A DNA stretch of 64,000 nucleotides from Hydrocarboniphaga sp. (GCF_028291725.1 NZ_JAQGNT010000085.1:1-64000); one strand, 5' to 3'; numbered from the stretch's first letter, positions 36,064-44,940 are shown. Numbers and translations: made by a program. The notes: generated from the letters alone by a model not told the origin.

Positions 36064-36536
36064 ACAATTCTTTCGAACGTCTCATCGACGGCATGGTGGC
36101 CACGCTGCGCGCCGAGATCATTCCGAAAATCGGCAGCGAATTCGCGCGTGGCCAGGCTTTCGGTGTGATCTACATGCTCAACTCCATGCGCCTGCGCGCG
36201 GCCTGGTCGACGGAGTTCTATCTGGAACAGATCGCGGCGCAGACCGCGCTGCGTGATGCATTGGCCGCTCTAGTTGAGGGTCTCGATGCACCGGCCTTGC
36301 CGCAAGCCGCTTCCGGCAGTTCCTCGTCGCCGGTGCTTGAAGCGCTGCGCAACGCCAATGAAGGACGCATTTCCGATCTGATCGTCTGGCTATCCGAGCA
36401 GGGACCGCAGATCGACACCGACAAGGCCACCGCAATCGACGCGGCCTTGCATATCTACATGAACCGTCATCTCAAGCATGAGCTCGTGACGTCAGCCAAG
36501 CCGATGTTCGCCGAGATTTCGGCAGGCGCTGAATAG
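36060..36536 (+). CDS. Small helical protein coupled to the APH-type kinase
   Basis: This 158-residue mostly helical soluble protein (FERLIDGMVATLRAEIIPKIG, AFGVIYMLNSMRLRAAW) begins at ATG 36060, overlapping the kinase stop in an ATGA. It has no signal peptide or metal motif. Proteins of this kind travel with APH-family kinases in degradation operons, and LvaB plays such a helper role for LvaA. I see resemblance in position and character rather than a firm family match. An accessory or stabilising function for the kinase is inferred. Confidence 0.72.
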   Translation: MNNSFERLIDGMVATLRAEIIPKIGSEFARGQAFGVIYMLNSMRLRAAWSTEFYLEQIAAQTALRDALAALVEGLDAPALPQAASGSSSSPVLEALRNANEGRISDLIVWLSEQGPQIDTDKATAIDAALHIYMNRHLKHELVTSAKPMFAEISAGAE

Positions 36537-36546
36537 GAGACGCATC

Positions 36547-37659
36547 ATGCTTACCGCACAAGACGATCTGATCGGCCACCAGCTGCCTACGAGTTTCGAC
36601 CACGTGGGCACCAGCGATCCCGCGTGGATGGAACGGCTTTGGTACACCGGCCATCCCAAATCAGGCGAAGTCATTTTCGATATCGGTTTGGGCTACCACC
36701 CCAACCGCAACGTGATGGATGCGTTCGCCGGCGTGACGGTCGGCACGACGCAATACAACTTCCGCGCTTCGCGCCGACTGCGGCCGAATCCGCTGGAAAC
36801 CACGGTCGGCCCGATCAGCATCAAAGTCATCGAAGGCCTGCGCCGACACCGCTTGCAGCTCGCGCCCAACGAGTCGGGACTCAGCTTCGACATCGAGTTC
36901 CTCGGCACGATGAACGCGCACGAGGAAGAGCCGCACTTCCGCCGCCGGAATGGACGCGTCACCGAGGACATGGCGCGCGGGCAGCAGCTCGGTGCCTATC
37001 AGGGATGGCTCGGAGTGGACGGCAAGCGCTACGAGATCAGCCCCGAGGAATGGCTGGGCCAGCGCGATCATTCCTGGGGCGTGCGCTCGGAGATGCGCAC
37101 CGACGAGAGCAGCCCGCCGCTCACGTTCTATCCGCCGTTTTTCTACGCCTGGACGACGGTGCAGTTCAAGGATCGCGGCCTGCATGTCTTCTTCAAGGAG
37201 CGCGCTCCTGGCGATCCGATCTACATCTCTGGCGAAGAGGTCTTTGCGATTGGCACCAAGTCCGATCCGGCTCGCCATATGTCCGGTGTCAGTCACGACG
37301 TGATCTGGGCCGAAGATCCTCACGGCCAGACCGTGAGCGCGGCGACGTTTGACATGCACCTCGAGAACGGCAGCACGCACCAACTCAAGATCCGCACTTT
37401 GCCGGCGCGCTACTTCCTCAAGGGCGGGCTCTATGGCGGCCTCAACGGATGGTTTCACGGTGACGACAAGGGCAAGCTCTACGTCGAGCACGATCGCTGG
37501 GATCTGAACGATCCGGCCGTACGCAAGCTGGTGCGCACGATTTGCGATCACGTCATCGAAGTGCGCGTCGGCGACGAGGTGGGCTACGGCATCATGGAAT
37601 ACGGTGTCGGCAAGGGATACATCAAGTACCCGTCCGTGCAGCAGCACCCGCCGATATGA
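36547..37659 (+). CDS. CrtC/AttH-like lipocalin-fold protein (DUF7064/7065 type)
   Basis: This 370-residue beta-rich cytoplasmic protein contains the family signature GQRDHSWGVR (residues 171-180) and late strands YFLKGGLYGGLNGWFHGDDKG. It resembles the hydroxyneurosporene-synthase CrtC/AttH superfamily, whose members hydrate or bind hydrophobic isoprenoids. It has no export signal. It is 10 nt after the small helical protein and overlaps the thioesterase by 4 nt. A hydratase or lipid-binding role for a terpenoid-like CoA ester is possible; no catalytic residues can be asserted. Confidence 0.75.
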   Translation: MLTAQDDLIGHQLPTSFDHVGTSDPAWMERLWYTGHPKSGEVIFDIGLGYHPNRNVMDAFAGVTVGTTQYNFRASRRLRPNPLETTVGPISIKVIEGLRRHRLQLAPNESGLSFDIEFLGTMNAHEEEPHFRRRNGRVTEDMARGQQLGAYQGWLGVDGKRYEISPEEWLGQRDHSWGVRSEMRTDESSPPLTFYPPFFYAWTTVQFKDRGLHVFFKERAPGDPIYISGEEVFAIGTKSDPARHMSGVSHDVIWAEDPHGQTVSAATFDMHLENGSTHQLKIRTLPARYFLKGGLYGGLNGWFHGDDKGKLYVEHDRWDLNDPAVRKLVRTICDHVIEVRVGDEVGYGIMEYGVGKGYIKYPSVQQHPPI

Positions 37660-38138
37660 GCAGCAAGCCGGACTACCTGGATGACCTGCGTATGCGCGAG
37701 CGTGCGACTTATCCATTTTGGTTTCAGGACCATGTGCGCTGGTCGGATACCGACATGATGGGGCACGCGAACAACCTCGCATTCGCCGGCTTCTGCGAGT
37801 CCGGTCGTGCAAGGCTGCTGCAGGTTTTTATGCATCAAGAGGCCCAGCCACGCATCCTGGTGGTGCTCGCCGAAATGCGCATCCGCTATCTGGGCGAGGC
37901 CAAATGGCCCGCCGTCATCGATATCGGCACTTGCGTGACAACCATCAGTCAGCGCGCGTGCTGGATGGCACAGGGTCTGTTCGACGGTGAGCGCTGCATC
38001 TGCGTCGCCGAGTCCGCCTTGGTAGTCGTCGATGAGACAACGCACCGGCCACGCGAGATGCCGGAGCCACTGCGCGAACTGTTGGCCGGCCATCACTTTG
38101 AATTCGGCGAGTCACAACTCGCCCGGGCGGCCGCATGA
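37656..38138 (+). CDS. Acyl-CoA thioesterase, hot-dog fold (4HBT family)
   Basis: This 160-residue protein with the 4-hydroxybenzoyl-CoA thioesterase pattern HVRWSDTDMMGHANNLAF, including the conserved Asp, would hydrolyse an acyl-CoA to free acid and CoA. The start, ATG 37656, overlaps the preceding stop in an ATGA, and the next SDR start overlaps its stop the same way. In a catabolic operon it likely relieves CoA trapping or releases an end-product. Confidence 0.88.
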   Translation: MSSKPDYLDDLRMRERATYPFWFQDHVRWSDTDMMGHANNLAFAGFCESGRARLLQVFMHQEAQPRILVVLAEMRIRYLGEAKWPAVIDIGTCVTTISQRACWMAQGLFDGERCICVAESALVVVDETTHRPREMPEPLRELLAGHHFEFGESQLARAAA

Positions 38139-38911
38139 GCATGAAGCCCATCAGCGAATGCGGTGTGATGGTCCTTGGCGGCAGCGCCGGCGTGGGCCTG
38201 GAGAGCGCGATGCAGTTCGCCGAAGCGGGCGCGCGCGTGATCCTGTTGGGTCGCGGCGAGCCGCGCGGCGCAGCGGCGCTTGAGATGGTGCGCGCACGCG
38301 CACCCAATGCTGACGTGAGTTTTGTGCAGGTTGATGCTCTCGACACCGCGCAGGTCGGCCGCGCCGTGGAAATCTGCGAGGCGCGTCTCGGCATGATCGA
38401 CGTGCTGGTCTGCACGACCGGTCCCAGCCAACCGCCGAGGCTGCTGAGCAATATTCCGATCGAAAGTATCCGGCCGCGCATCGAGGAAATCTTTCTGCCG
38501 CCGCTGCACATGATGCATGCGGTGTTATTAGGCATGCGGCGACAGCGTAGCGGCTCCATCGTGATCGTCGCTTCTGACGCCGGCAAGCTCGCCACGCCAG
38601 GCGAAACCCTCGTGGGTTCCGCTATGGGCGCGATCATGATGTTCGCCAAGGCCGCCGCATTGGAAGCCAAGCGTGAAGGCGTTCGCATCAACCTGCTCAC
38701 GCCCTCGCTCATCGCGAATACGCCTGGCGCCGCGCTGATTGCGGCAGATCCCTTCGCAGCCAAGATGTTCCAGAAGGCCGCATCTCTCGCGCATCTGGGC
38801 GTTGCCGAAGCCGAAGACCTTGCGGCCATGGCGCTCTATTTGTCGAGCCCTGCTGCAAGACGCATCACCGGGCAGGCTATCAGCATCAACGGCGGCATAT
38901 CCGTCGCCTAG
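38135..38911 (+). CDS. SDR family protein with degenerate active site
   Basis: This 258-residue short-chain dehydrogenase has an altered cofactor turn, LGGSAGVGLE, in place of TGxxxGIG. Where most SDRs carry Tyr-x-x-x-Lys it has ETLVGSAMGAIMMF, so both catalytic residues appear missing. The rest of the fold, including a C-terminal SINGGIS, is kept. It overlaps the thioesterase by 4 nt and precedes the AlkB-like gene. It may be an enoyl-CoA reductase or a catalytically inert partner. Confidence 0.82.
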   Translation: MSMKPISECGVMVLGGSAGVGLESAMQFAEAGARVILLGRGEPRGAAALEMVRARAPNADVSFVQVDALDTAQVGRAVEICEARLGMIDVLVCTTGPSQPPRLLSNIPIESIRPRIEEIFLPPLHMMHAVLLGMRRQRSGSIVIVASDAGKLATPGETLVGSAMGAIMMFAKAAALEAKREGVRINLLTPSLIANTPGAALIAADPFAAKMFQKAASLAHLGVAEAEDLAAMALYLSSPAARRITGQAISINGGISVA

Positions 38912-38954
38912 TTTTTTATTAAAAGGCACTCGTTGCCAGTTGCAGGAGAACGCT

Positions 38955-40091
38955 ATGAAGGACTATCTGAAGTACTGGGTACCGGTTCTGGTACTGGCCA
39001 TCGCGTACACGGGAATATTGCTCGGCGGTGATTTCGTCTGGCTCGGCTTCCTGATGTTTCCCACGCTGGCGATAGGCGATGTTCTGCTGGGACGCGACTA
39101 CAGCCCGCGCCATATGAAGAACGAGTTCGTGGCCGACATTCCCCTGTGGGTCTGCACCGTTGGTCCTATCCTCATGTACTGGGTCTTTGCGTGGCAGGTC
39201 TCTCGCGGCGCATTCCCGGAGGTCTCGCAGATGATCGGCGGCGTGTTGAGTCTCGCATGGACCTCGATCGTTCCGCTCGCACCGGCTGCGCATGAGATGT
39301 ATCACAAGCGTTCTGTACTGGCCCGCACGATGGGCCGCTACGCGCAGCTCTGTCAGCTTGATCCGATGCGCGACATCGCGCACGTCGTTGGCCATCACAT
39401 CGACGTGGCCACCGTGAAGGACGGCGACACCGCTAAACGGGGCACCAGCTTGTATGCTTTCGTCGGGCACGCGGTTTGGGAGCAGACCCTGCGTGATGTG
39501 ACGATGGAATCCGACGCGCTGCGCAAGCGGGGTCTGAGCGCTTTCAACTACCGTCATCGCATATATCGCGCGGTACTGGCCCAGGGCGTGTTTCAGGGCG
39601 GCTCCTACCTGCTCGCCGGCTGGCACGGTGTGGCTCTCACGTTTGGCGCTGTGTTGGTCGCGCGCTTTTGGGCGGAGGCCTTCAACTACTTCCAGCATTA
39701 CGGGCTGATCCGGGTGGTGGGCACGACAATCGGACGTCGCCATCTTTGGAACCATCTGCACTGGTTTTCGCGCGTCCTTTCCTTTGAGATCACCAATCAC
39801 GCCGATCATCATCTGAATTCCTACCAGCGCTACTACCAACTCGTGCCGCATAAGGGCGCGATCGAGATGCCGAGCTTGTTCGTCTGCTTCATCGCCTCAT
39901 TGATACCGCCGTTGTGGCACGAGAAGATCGTCAAGCCTGCGCTCAAGCGCTGGGATCTCGAGTTCGCTACGCCCGAGGAACAGGTGCTCGCCGCCGCAGC
40001 CAATCGTGCGGCGGGCTGGCCGGATTGGATCAACGAACGCGAAGCGCAGGCCTCGGGTCCGCGCGTGCGCGCGACCACGCAAGGCTGCTGA
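38955..40091 (+). CDS. AlkB-type membrane diiron hydroxylase
   Basis: This 378-residue integral membrane monooxygenase of the AlkB/XylM family has several hydrophobic helices and the eight-histidine diiron boxes HEMYHK (113-118), HVVGHH (143-148) and NHADHH (281-286) with the HYG motif FNYFQHYGL (243-251). The boxes match alkane hydroxylases, but the HYG region reads FQHYG rather than EHYG, and the NHADHH box replaces RHSDHH. ATG 38955 has GCAGGAG upstream. It would insert O2-derived oxygen into an alkyl or methyl group. No rubredoxin is nearby, so the ferredoxin/reductase pair at 19970-21596 may supply electrons. Confidence 0.9.
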   Translation: MKDYLKYWVPVLVLAIAYTGILLGGDFVWLGFLMFPTLAIGDVLLGRDYSPRHMKNEFVADIPLWVCTVGPILMYWVFAWQVSRGAFPEVSQMIGGVLSLAWTSIVPLAPAAHEMYHKRSVLARTMGRYAQLCQLDPMRDIAHVVGHHIDVATVKDGDTAKRGTSLYAFVGHAVWEQTLRDVTMESDALRKRGLSAFNYRHRIYRAVLAQGVFQGGSYLLAGWHGVALTFGAVLVARFWAEAFNYFQHYGLIRVVGTTIGRRHLWNHLHWFSRVLSFEITNHADHHLNSYQRYYQLVPHKGAIEMPSLFVCFIASLIPPLWHEKIVKPALKRWDLEFATPEEQVLAAAANRAAGWPDWINEREAQASGPRVRATTQGC

Positions 40092-40113
40092 TCGCGTCCG
40101 GAGCACTTTGCTC

Positions 40114-40878
40114 ATGACCGATGCGCCGATCACCTTGAGCATCGAAAGCGGGCTGGCGCGCCTGGCGCTCAACCAGCCCGCGCGCGGCAATCCTTTCGAC
40201 GCGGCCGCATGCCGGGAATTCGGCCTGCTGGCCAATCGACTGGCCAGCCGAGCGGACGTGCGTGCCGTGTTGCTGACCGCGCAGGGCAAATACTTCAGTG
40301 TCGGCGGCGACCTCGGACTTTTCTCGTCGGACCTGGATGCGGCACCCGCCGCAGTGCTGGACAACACGCAGAGTCTGCACATGGGAATGGCGCGTCTGGC
40401 GCGAATGAACGCGCCCATTGTGGCTTGCGTGCAAGGCGCCGCAATGGGCGGCGCGGTGGCGATCCTCGCCAACTGCGATCTCGTCTACAGCGCGCGATCG
40501 GCGCGCTTCGGCGCCGCGTACTCGCATATTGGTTTCACGTGCGACCTGGGCGCCTCGTATGGACTCGCCTCGCGCATGGGCATCTCGCGCGCAAAGCGAT
40601 TTCTGCTGCTGGGCGAAGTGCTCGAAGCAGCGCAGGCCGAGCGAGTTGGATTGGTCGACTTCGTGGTGGACGACGCGGTGCTAAGCAAATGCGCCGAACA
40701 GGCGGCGATCCGCCTAGGCCAGGCGCCCCAGCGTCATCACGGTGCCGTCCGACGACTGCTGCCGAGAGTGCTGGATCGGCCGCTGGAGGTTCAGTTGCAG
40801 GATCAGATGCAGGAGCTGGCTGACATGATCGACGCTCCGCAGGCCAATCGTGGATCGGTGCTGCAATCAACGACGTAG
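40114..40878 (+). CDS. Enoyl-CoA hydratase family protein (crotonase 2)
   Basis: This 254-residue crotonase has the oxyanion segments LLTAQGKYFSVGGDL and CVQGAAMGGAVAILANCDLVYS. The active-site helix AYSHIGFTCDLGASYGLASRMG is closely similar to that of the crotonase at 45052, so these two are duplicates. ATG 40114 follows the AlkB-like gene by 22 nt. Likely a hydratase or isomerase for an unsaturated CoA intermediate. Confidence 0.9.
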   Translation: MTDAPITLSIESGLARLALNQPARGNPFDAAACREFGLLANRLASRADVRAVLLTAQGKYFSVGGDLGLFSSDLDAAPAAVLDNTQSLHMGMARLARMNAPIVACVQGAAMGGAVAILANCDLVYSARSARFGAAYSHIGFTCDLGASYGLASRMGISRAKRFLLLGEVLEAAQAERVGLVDFVVDDAVLSKCAEQAAIRLGQAPQRHHGAVRRLLPRVLDRPLEVQLQDQMQELADMIDAPQANRGSVLQSTT

Positions 40879-40942
40879 CTAAGTCACTTCAACGATGTCG
40901 GCGCGGCACGTCATCGGGTCGCACGCGAAACGGAGAGCGAAA

Positions 40943-42505
40943 ATGTGGCACTACAGCGAGATCAAAAGCCTGGGCGACATACCGCGACACTACGCCCGCA
41001 CGAGGCCCAACAGCCCGGCGCTGATCGATGCCTACGGGCCGGTATCTTTCGCGGAACTCGATGCCCGATCGAACCGCGTCGCCAACGTGCTGGCAGAAAG
41101 CGGTGTCGTTTACGGTGATCGCGTCGCCTTCCTGGGTAAGAACTCCACGCGGTATTTCGAGACGCTGTTTGGCGCGAACAAGATTGGCGCCGCGTTATTG
41201 CCGCTCAACTGGCGTCTTGCCCCGCCCGAACTCACGGAAATACTGCGTGATGCCGGCCCGAGCGTTGTCGTCGCCGATCGCGAGTATGAGGAAGCCGCCA
41301 GGAGCGTGGCCAAGGCCAGCGGCCACAAAGTAGCGGTCCTCGTTTACGACTCGTCGAATCCCGGCGTCTCACAACTCGACGAGCTGCTGCGCGACGCATC
41401 GTCTGTCGATCCCGCCTCGGTGATCGATCCCTGGCAGACGGCGGTACTGATGTACACCTCTGGCACTACCGGCAAGCCCAAAGGCGTGCAGCTATCGCAC
41501 CAGGGCTACTTGTACCTGCGGCTATGCGAGCACTTGGAAACCTCGTTCCGCTACGAGTCCGGTGATGTGATGCTCACCGTGATGCCATTGTTCCATGCGA
41601 TGGGTACGGGGCTTTCGCTGCAGGCGCTCTACAGCGGCGCCGCGATCGCGGTGTATTCGATGCCCGATCCCGGTGAGCTCATGCGCCTGATCGCACGCGA
41701 CCGGCCCACAGTGCTGCCGCTGGTGCCCACCGTGATCCAGATGCTGCTGGATCATCCGGACGCAGCGTCGGCAGACTACTCGTCGGTGCGCATCGTGGTT
41801 TATGCAGGATCTTCAATCGGCGCGCATCTGCTCAAGCGCGCGATGGTGGAGATGAAGTGCCAGTTCATGCAGTTCTATGGCGCCACGGAAACCGGCGCGG
41901 GCGTGACTTTCTTGCGCCCCGCTCAGCATCGTCTCGACGACGAGGAAAAGCTCAAGTCCTGTGGTAGCCCTTTGCCGCTCATCGAACTCAAGGTGGCTGA
42001 TGCGGACGGACATGAGCTGCCGGACGGACAGGTTGGCGAGTTCCTGATCCGCTCGCCCTCGCTGACTACGGGCTATTTCAGGCAGCCGGAGCTGACGGCT
42101 GCAGCCTTCCGCGACGGCTGGTATCGCTCGGGTGACGGCGGCTACCGCGACGCCGATGGCTTGTTCTACATGGTCGATCGCGTCAAGGACATGATCGTGA
42201 GCGGCGGCGAGAACGTCTATTCCACGGAGGTGGAACAGGCGGTACAGAAGCTTGGCGGCGTGCGTCTGTGCGCCGTCATTGGGCTGCCCGACGACAAATG
42301 GGGTGAGCGCGTGGTCGCCGTCATCATCTGTGAGCCGGCGGTGCCGGTTTCCAAGGAGCAGATCGTGGCGCACTGCCGCAAACTGATCGCCGGCTACAAG
42401 GTGCCCAAGCAGATCGAGTTTGTCGACGCACTGCCGATGACGCCGAGCGGCAAGGTCATGAAACGCCTGCTGCAGGAACAGTTTCTCAAAACCATCGCTG
42501 CATAA
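40943..42505 (+). CDS. Acyl-CoA ligase (class I adenylate-forming enzyme)
   Basis: This 520-residue enzyme activates a carboxylic acid with ATP and CoA. It shows the P-loop-like YTSGTTGKPKG, the FYGATETGAG motif, the hinge YRSGDGGYRDADGLFYMVDRVKDMI and the C-terminal PMTPSGKVMKR lysine segment. ATG 40943 is preferred over an upstream frame start at 40895. Sitting between the hydroxylase and the aldehyde dehydrogenase, it would convert the acid made by the aldehyde dehydrogenase to its CoA thioester. The acid's identity cannot be told from the sequence. Confidence 0.9.
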   Translation: MWHYSEIKSLGDIPRHYARTRPNSPALIDAYGPVSFAELDARSNRVANVLAESGVVYGDRVAFLGKNSTRYFETLFGANKIGAALLPLNWRLAPPELTEILRDAGPSVVVADREYEEAARSVAKASGHKVAVLVYDSSNPGVSQLDELLRDASSVDPASVIDPWQTAVLMYTSGTTGKPKGVQLSHQGYLYLRLCEHLETSFRYESGDVMLTVMPLFHAMGTGLSLQALYSGAAIAVYSMPDPGELMRLIARDRPTVLPLVPTVIQMLLDHPDAASADYSSVRIVVYAGSSIGAHLLKRAMVEMKCQFMQFYGATETGAGVTFLRPAQHRLDDEEKLKSCGSPLPLIELKVADADGHELPDGQVGEFLIRSPSLTTGYFRQPELTAAAFRDGWYRSGDGGYRDADGLFYMVDRVKDMIVSGGENVYSTEVEQAVQKLGGVRLCAVIGLPDDKWGERVVAVIICEPAVPVSKEQIVAHCRKLIAGYKVPKQIEFVDALPMTPSGKVMKRLLQEQFLKTIAA

Positions 42506-42528
42506 CAGAACGACTCAGGAGAGCCATC

Positions 42529-43965
42529 ATGTCGGATCGCAACTCGTTTTTCATCGGCGGCGAGTGGGTAAAGCCCGCCACGTCCAGACAGTTCAAGATC
42601 GTCAACGCGACCACCGAAGAGATCATTGCGCTCGTGCCTGAAGCAGCCGAGGCCGATGTCGATCGCGCTGTCGCGGCCGCTCGTCACGCTTTCGAACATT
42701 CAGGTTGGGCCACCTGTGCGCCAGCAGAACGCGCTGCTGTCATGCGCCGTTTTGTCGCTGCGCTGCAGACGCGCAGCCTTGAACTTGCGAGCACCGTGAG
42801 TCGGCAGAACGGCATGCCGCGCCAGCTCAGCGATGGTTTCGAAGGTGGATTCTCCATCGGCGTGCTGAGCTACTACGCCGAGCTGGCAGCCAGCGTGACG
42901 GCCGAGGATTCGCGACCATCACAGATGGGCCTCGAGACCATCGTCGGCCGCGGTCCCATTGGCGTTGTCGCGGCCATCGTGCCCTGGAATTTTCCCATTA
43001 CCCTGGCCATGAGCAAGATCGGCCCGGCGCTGGCCGCAGGCTGCACGATGGTCATCAAGCCCTCGCCGGGCACGGTGCTCGACAGCTATCTCCTCGCCGA
43101 GGCTGCAATTGAAGCTGGCATTCCGGCCGGCGTGCTCAACTGGGTGGCGGCGGACCGCGAAGTCGGCGCATATCTGGTCTCGCATCCGGGCATCGACAAG
43201 GTCGCATTTACCGGTTCCACGGTCGCCGGCCGCTCCATCGCGCGGACCTGCGGTGAATTGCTGCGTCCTGTCACGCTCGAACTCGGCGGCAAGTCCGCGG
43301 CCATCATTCTTGACGATGCCAACCTCGATATCGTAATCGCCGGTCTGCAGCAGGCCTCGCTGATGAACAACGGCCAAGCTTGCATCAACGGCACCCGCAT
43401 CCTCGCGCCGGCGAGCCGCTATGGCCAAGTGGTCGATGCGCTGGCGTCGATGGCGTCGTCACTCATGGTCGGCGATCCGCTGGATCTCGCCACTCAAGTG
43501 GGCCCGATGGCTTCTTCTGCACATCGCGACCGCGTGGAGGGCTACATCGCCAAAGGCAAGAGCGAAGCCCGGCTCGTGGCTGGCGGCGGCCGCCCAAAAA
43601 ATCTCGGTCGCGGGTGGTTCGTGGAACCGACAGTATTCGCTGACGTGAGCAACAGCGCCACCATCGCACGCGAAGAAATCTTCGGGCCGGTGCTGTCGAT
43701 CATCTCGTACACCGACGAGACCGACGCGGTGCGCATCGCCAACGATTCGATCTACGGCTTGGGCGGCTCGGTCTGGGGCGTGGACACTGCCCGCGCCAAG
43801 AACGTAGCGCGCCGGGTGCAAACCGGTACCATCGGCGTCAACGGCTACGTGCCTGCGATCGGTTCGCCCTTCGGCGGCGTGAAGGCCAGCGGCCTGGGCC
43901 GAGAGTTTGGACCCGAGGCACTGGCGAGCTATCAGCAACTCAAGTCGATGTATGTGATGGCTTGA
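42529..43965 (+). CDS. NAD(P)-dependent aldehyde dehydrogenase
   Basis: This 478-residue ALDH has the nucleotide-binding VPWNFP and GSTVAGRSIA segments, the general base glutamate in TLELGGKSAA, the catalytic cysteine in NNGQACINGTR and a late EIFGPVLS. It would oxidise the aldehyde produced from the hydroxylated substrate to the acid for the upstream CoA ligase. It is 23 nt after the ligase and converges with the SDR on the other strand. Confidence 0.93.
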   Translation: MSDRNSFFIGGEWVKPATSRQFKIVNATTEEIIALVPEAAEADVDRAVAAARHAFEHSGWATCAPAERAAVMRRFVAALQTRSLELASTVSRQNGMPRQLSDGFEGGFSIGVLSYYAELAASVTAEDSRPSQMGLETIVGRGPIGVVAAIVPWNFPITLAMSKIGPALAAGCTMVIKPSPGTVLDSYLLAEAAIEAGIPAGVLNWVAADREVGAYLVSHPGIDKVAFTGSTVAGRSIARTCGELLRPVTLELGGKSAAIILDDANLDIVIAGLQQASLMNNGQACINGTRILAPASRYGQVVDALASMASSLMVGDPLDLATQVGPMASSAHRDRVEGYIAKGKSEARLVAGGGRPKNLGRGWFVEPTVFADVSNSATIAREEIFGPVLSIISYTDETDAVRIANDSIYGLGGSVWGVDTARAKNVARRVQTGTIGVNGYVPAIGSPFGGVKASGLGREFGPEALASYQQLKSMYVMA

Positions 43966-43993
43966 TGCTCGGCCGATCGTGATCGCCAGATTT

Positions 43994-44020
43994 TGCAGGT
44001 CGGCTTCGCGCCGACCTGCA
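43994..44020. terminator. Hairpin between convergent ALDH and SDR genes
   Basis: TGCAGGTCGGC (43994-44004) pairs perfectly with GCCGACCTGCA (44010-44020) around TTCGC. It lies 28 nt past the ALDH stop and 13 nt past the SDR stop, so it may end both transcripts. No clear T tract follows on the plus side. Confidence 0.65.
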
Positions 44021-44033
44021 TAGGCCTTCACTG

Positions 44034-44927
44034 TCAGGTGCTGCGCTGTGCTTTGGACGCCGCCGTGGCCGCGGTACTCGCCGCTCGGATCTTGGCCCAG
44101 GCCTCATCGCTGAGCTTGGTCAGGCCCGCGAATGTCGAAGGCGCGGCGAGGTGATGGCCGCCGTCGATGCAAATCGTCTCGCCGGTGATGTAGTCGGCAC
44201 CATCGCTGAACAGCAGCACCATGAGATTGGCAAGTTCCTCGATCTCGCCAAACCGGCCCATAGGAATGTCGTCTACCTGGGTGGCGCCGACCTTCGCGTC
44301 GTCGGTCGGTGACAGCATCTGCCAGGCGTATTCGGTTGGGAAAGGTCCCGGTGCCACAGCATTGATCCGGATCCCGTAGCGCGCCCATTCCACTGCGAGC
44401 GACGCGGTCATCGCATTTACGGCGGCCTTTGCCATGGCAGACGGCACGACAAACGCAGACCCGGTCCAGATCCAGGTGACCAGTGTGGACACCACCGAAC
44501 CCTTCAGCCCCTGCGCGATCCAGCGTTTTCCGCACGCCTGCGTCGTGAAGAACGCGCCGTTCATGACGGTGGATGTAATCGCCTCAAAAGCCCGCGGGCT
44601 CAGGTCCTTGGTTGGGGCAATGAAGTTGGCTGCGGCGTTGTTGATCAGACCAGTCAACGGGCCGTGCTTGTCCCAGATCTCGCCGATTGCGGCGTCGACC
44701 ATCTCGGGTTTTCGAATGTCGACAGCTTGGGTGAAGGCACGCGTCGCACCACAGGATTGATTGATCTCCGCGGCGGCCGCCTGGAGTACCTCCGGACGGC
44801 GTCCCCAAAGGTGGACTTCGGCTCCATGCGATACGAGGAACTTCGCGACGCCCTTGCCGAGGCCGGTGCCGCCGCCCGTCACGAGAATTCTTTTTGTGGA
44901 AAGGGCGTCTTGAGAGTAAAGAGGCAT
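44034..44927 (-). CDS. SDR oxidoreductase, 2,4-dienoyl-CoA reductase-like
   Basis: This 297-residue SDR has the cofactor motif VTGGGTGLGKG and NNAAANF segment. At the active site VPSAMAKAAV gives Ser-x-x-x-Lys instead of Tyr-x-x-x-Lys, as in 2,4-dienoyl-CoA reductases. ATG 44927 is chosen; a longer frame to 45383 is the shadow of the crotonase. It is divergent from the crotonase at 45052, and the two share the operator O3. It likely reduces a double bond of an unsaturated CoA intermediate. Confidence 0.85.
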   Translation of the reverse strand: MPLYSQDALSTKRILVTGGGTGLGKGVAKFLVSHGAEVHLWGRRPEVLQAAAAEINQSCGATRAFTQAVDIRKPEMVDAAIGEIWDKHGPLTGLINNAAANFIAPTKDLSPRAFEAITSTVMNGAFFTTQACGKRWIAQGLKGSVVSTLVTWIWTGSAFVVPSAMAKAAVNAMTASLAVEWARYGIRINAVAPGPFPTEYAWQMLSPTDDAKVGATQVDDIPMGRFGEIEELANLMVLLFSDGADYITGETICIDGGHHLAAPSTFAGLTKLSDEAWAKIRAASTAATAASKAQRST

Positions 44928-44940
44928 TGAAATTTCCGAA

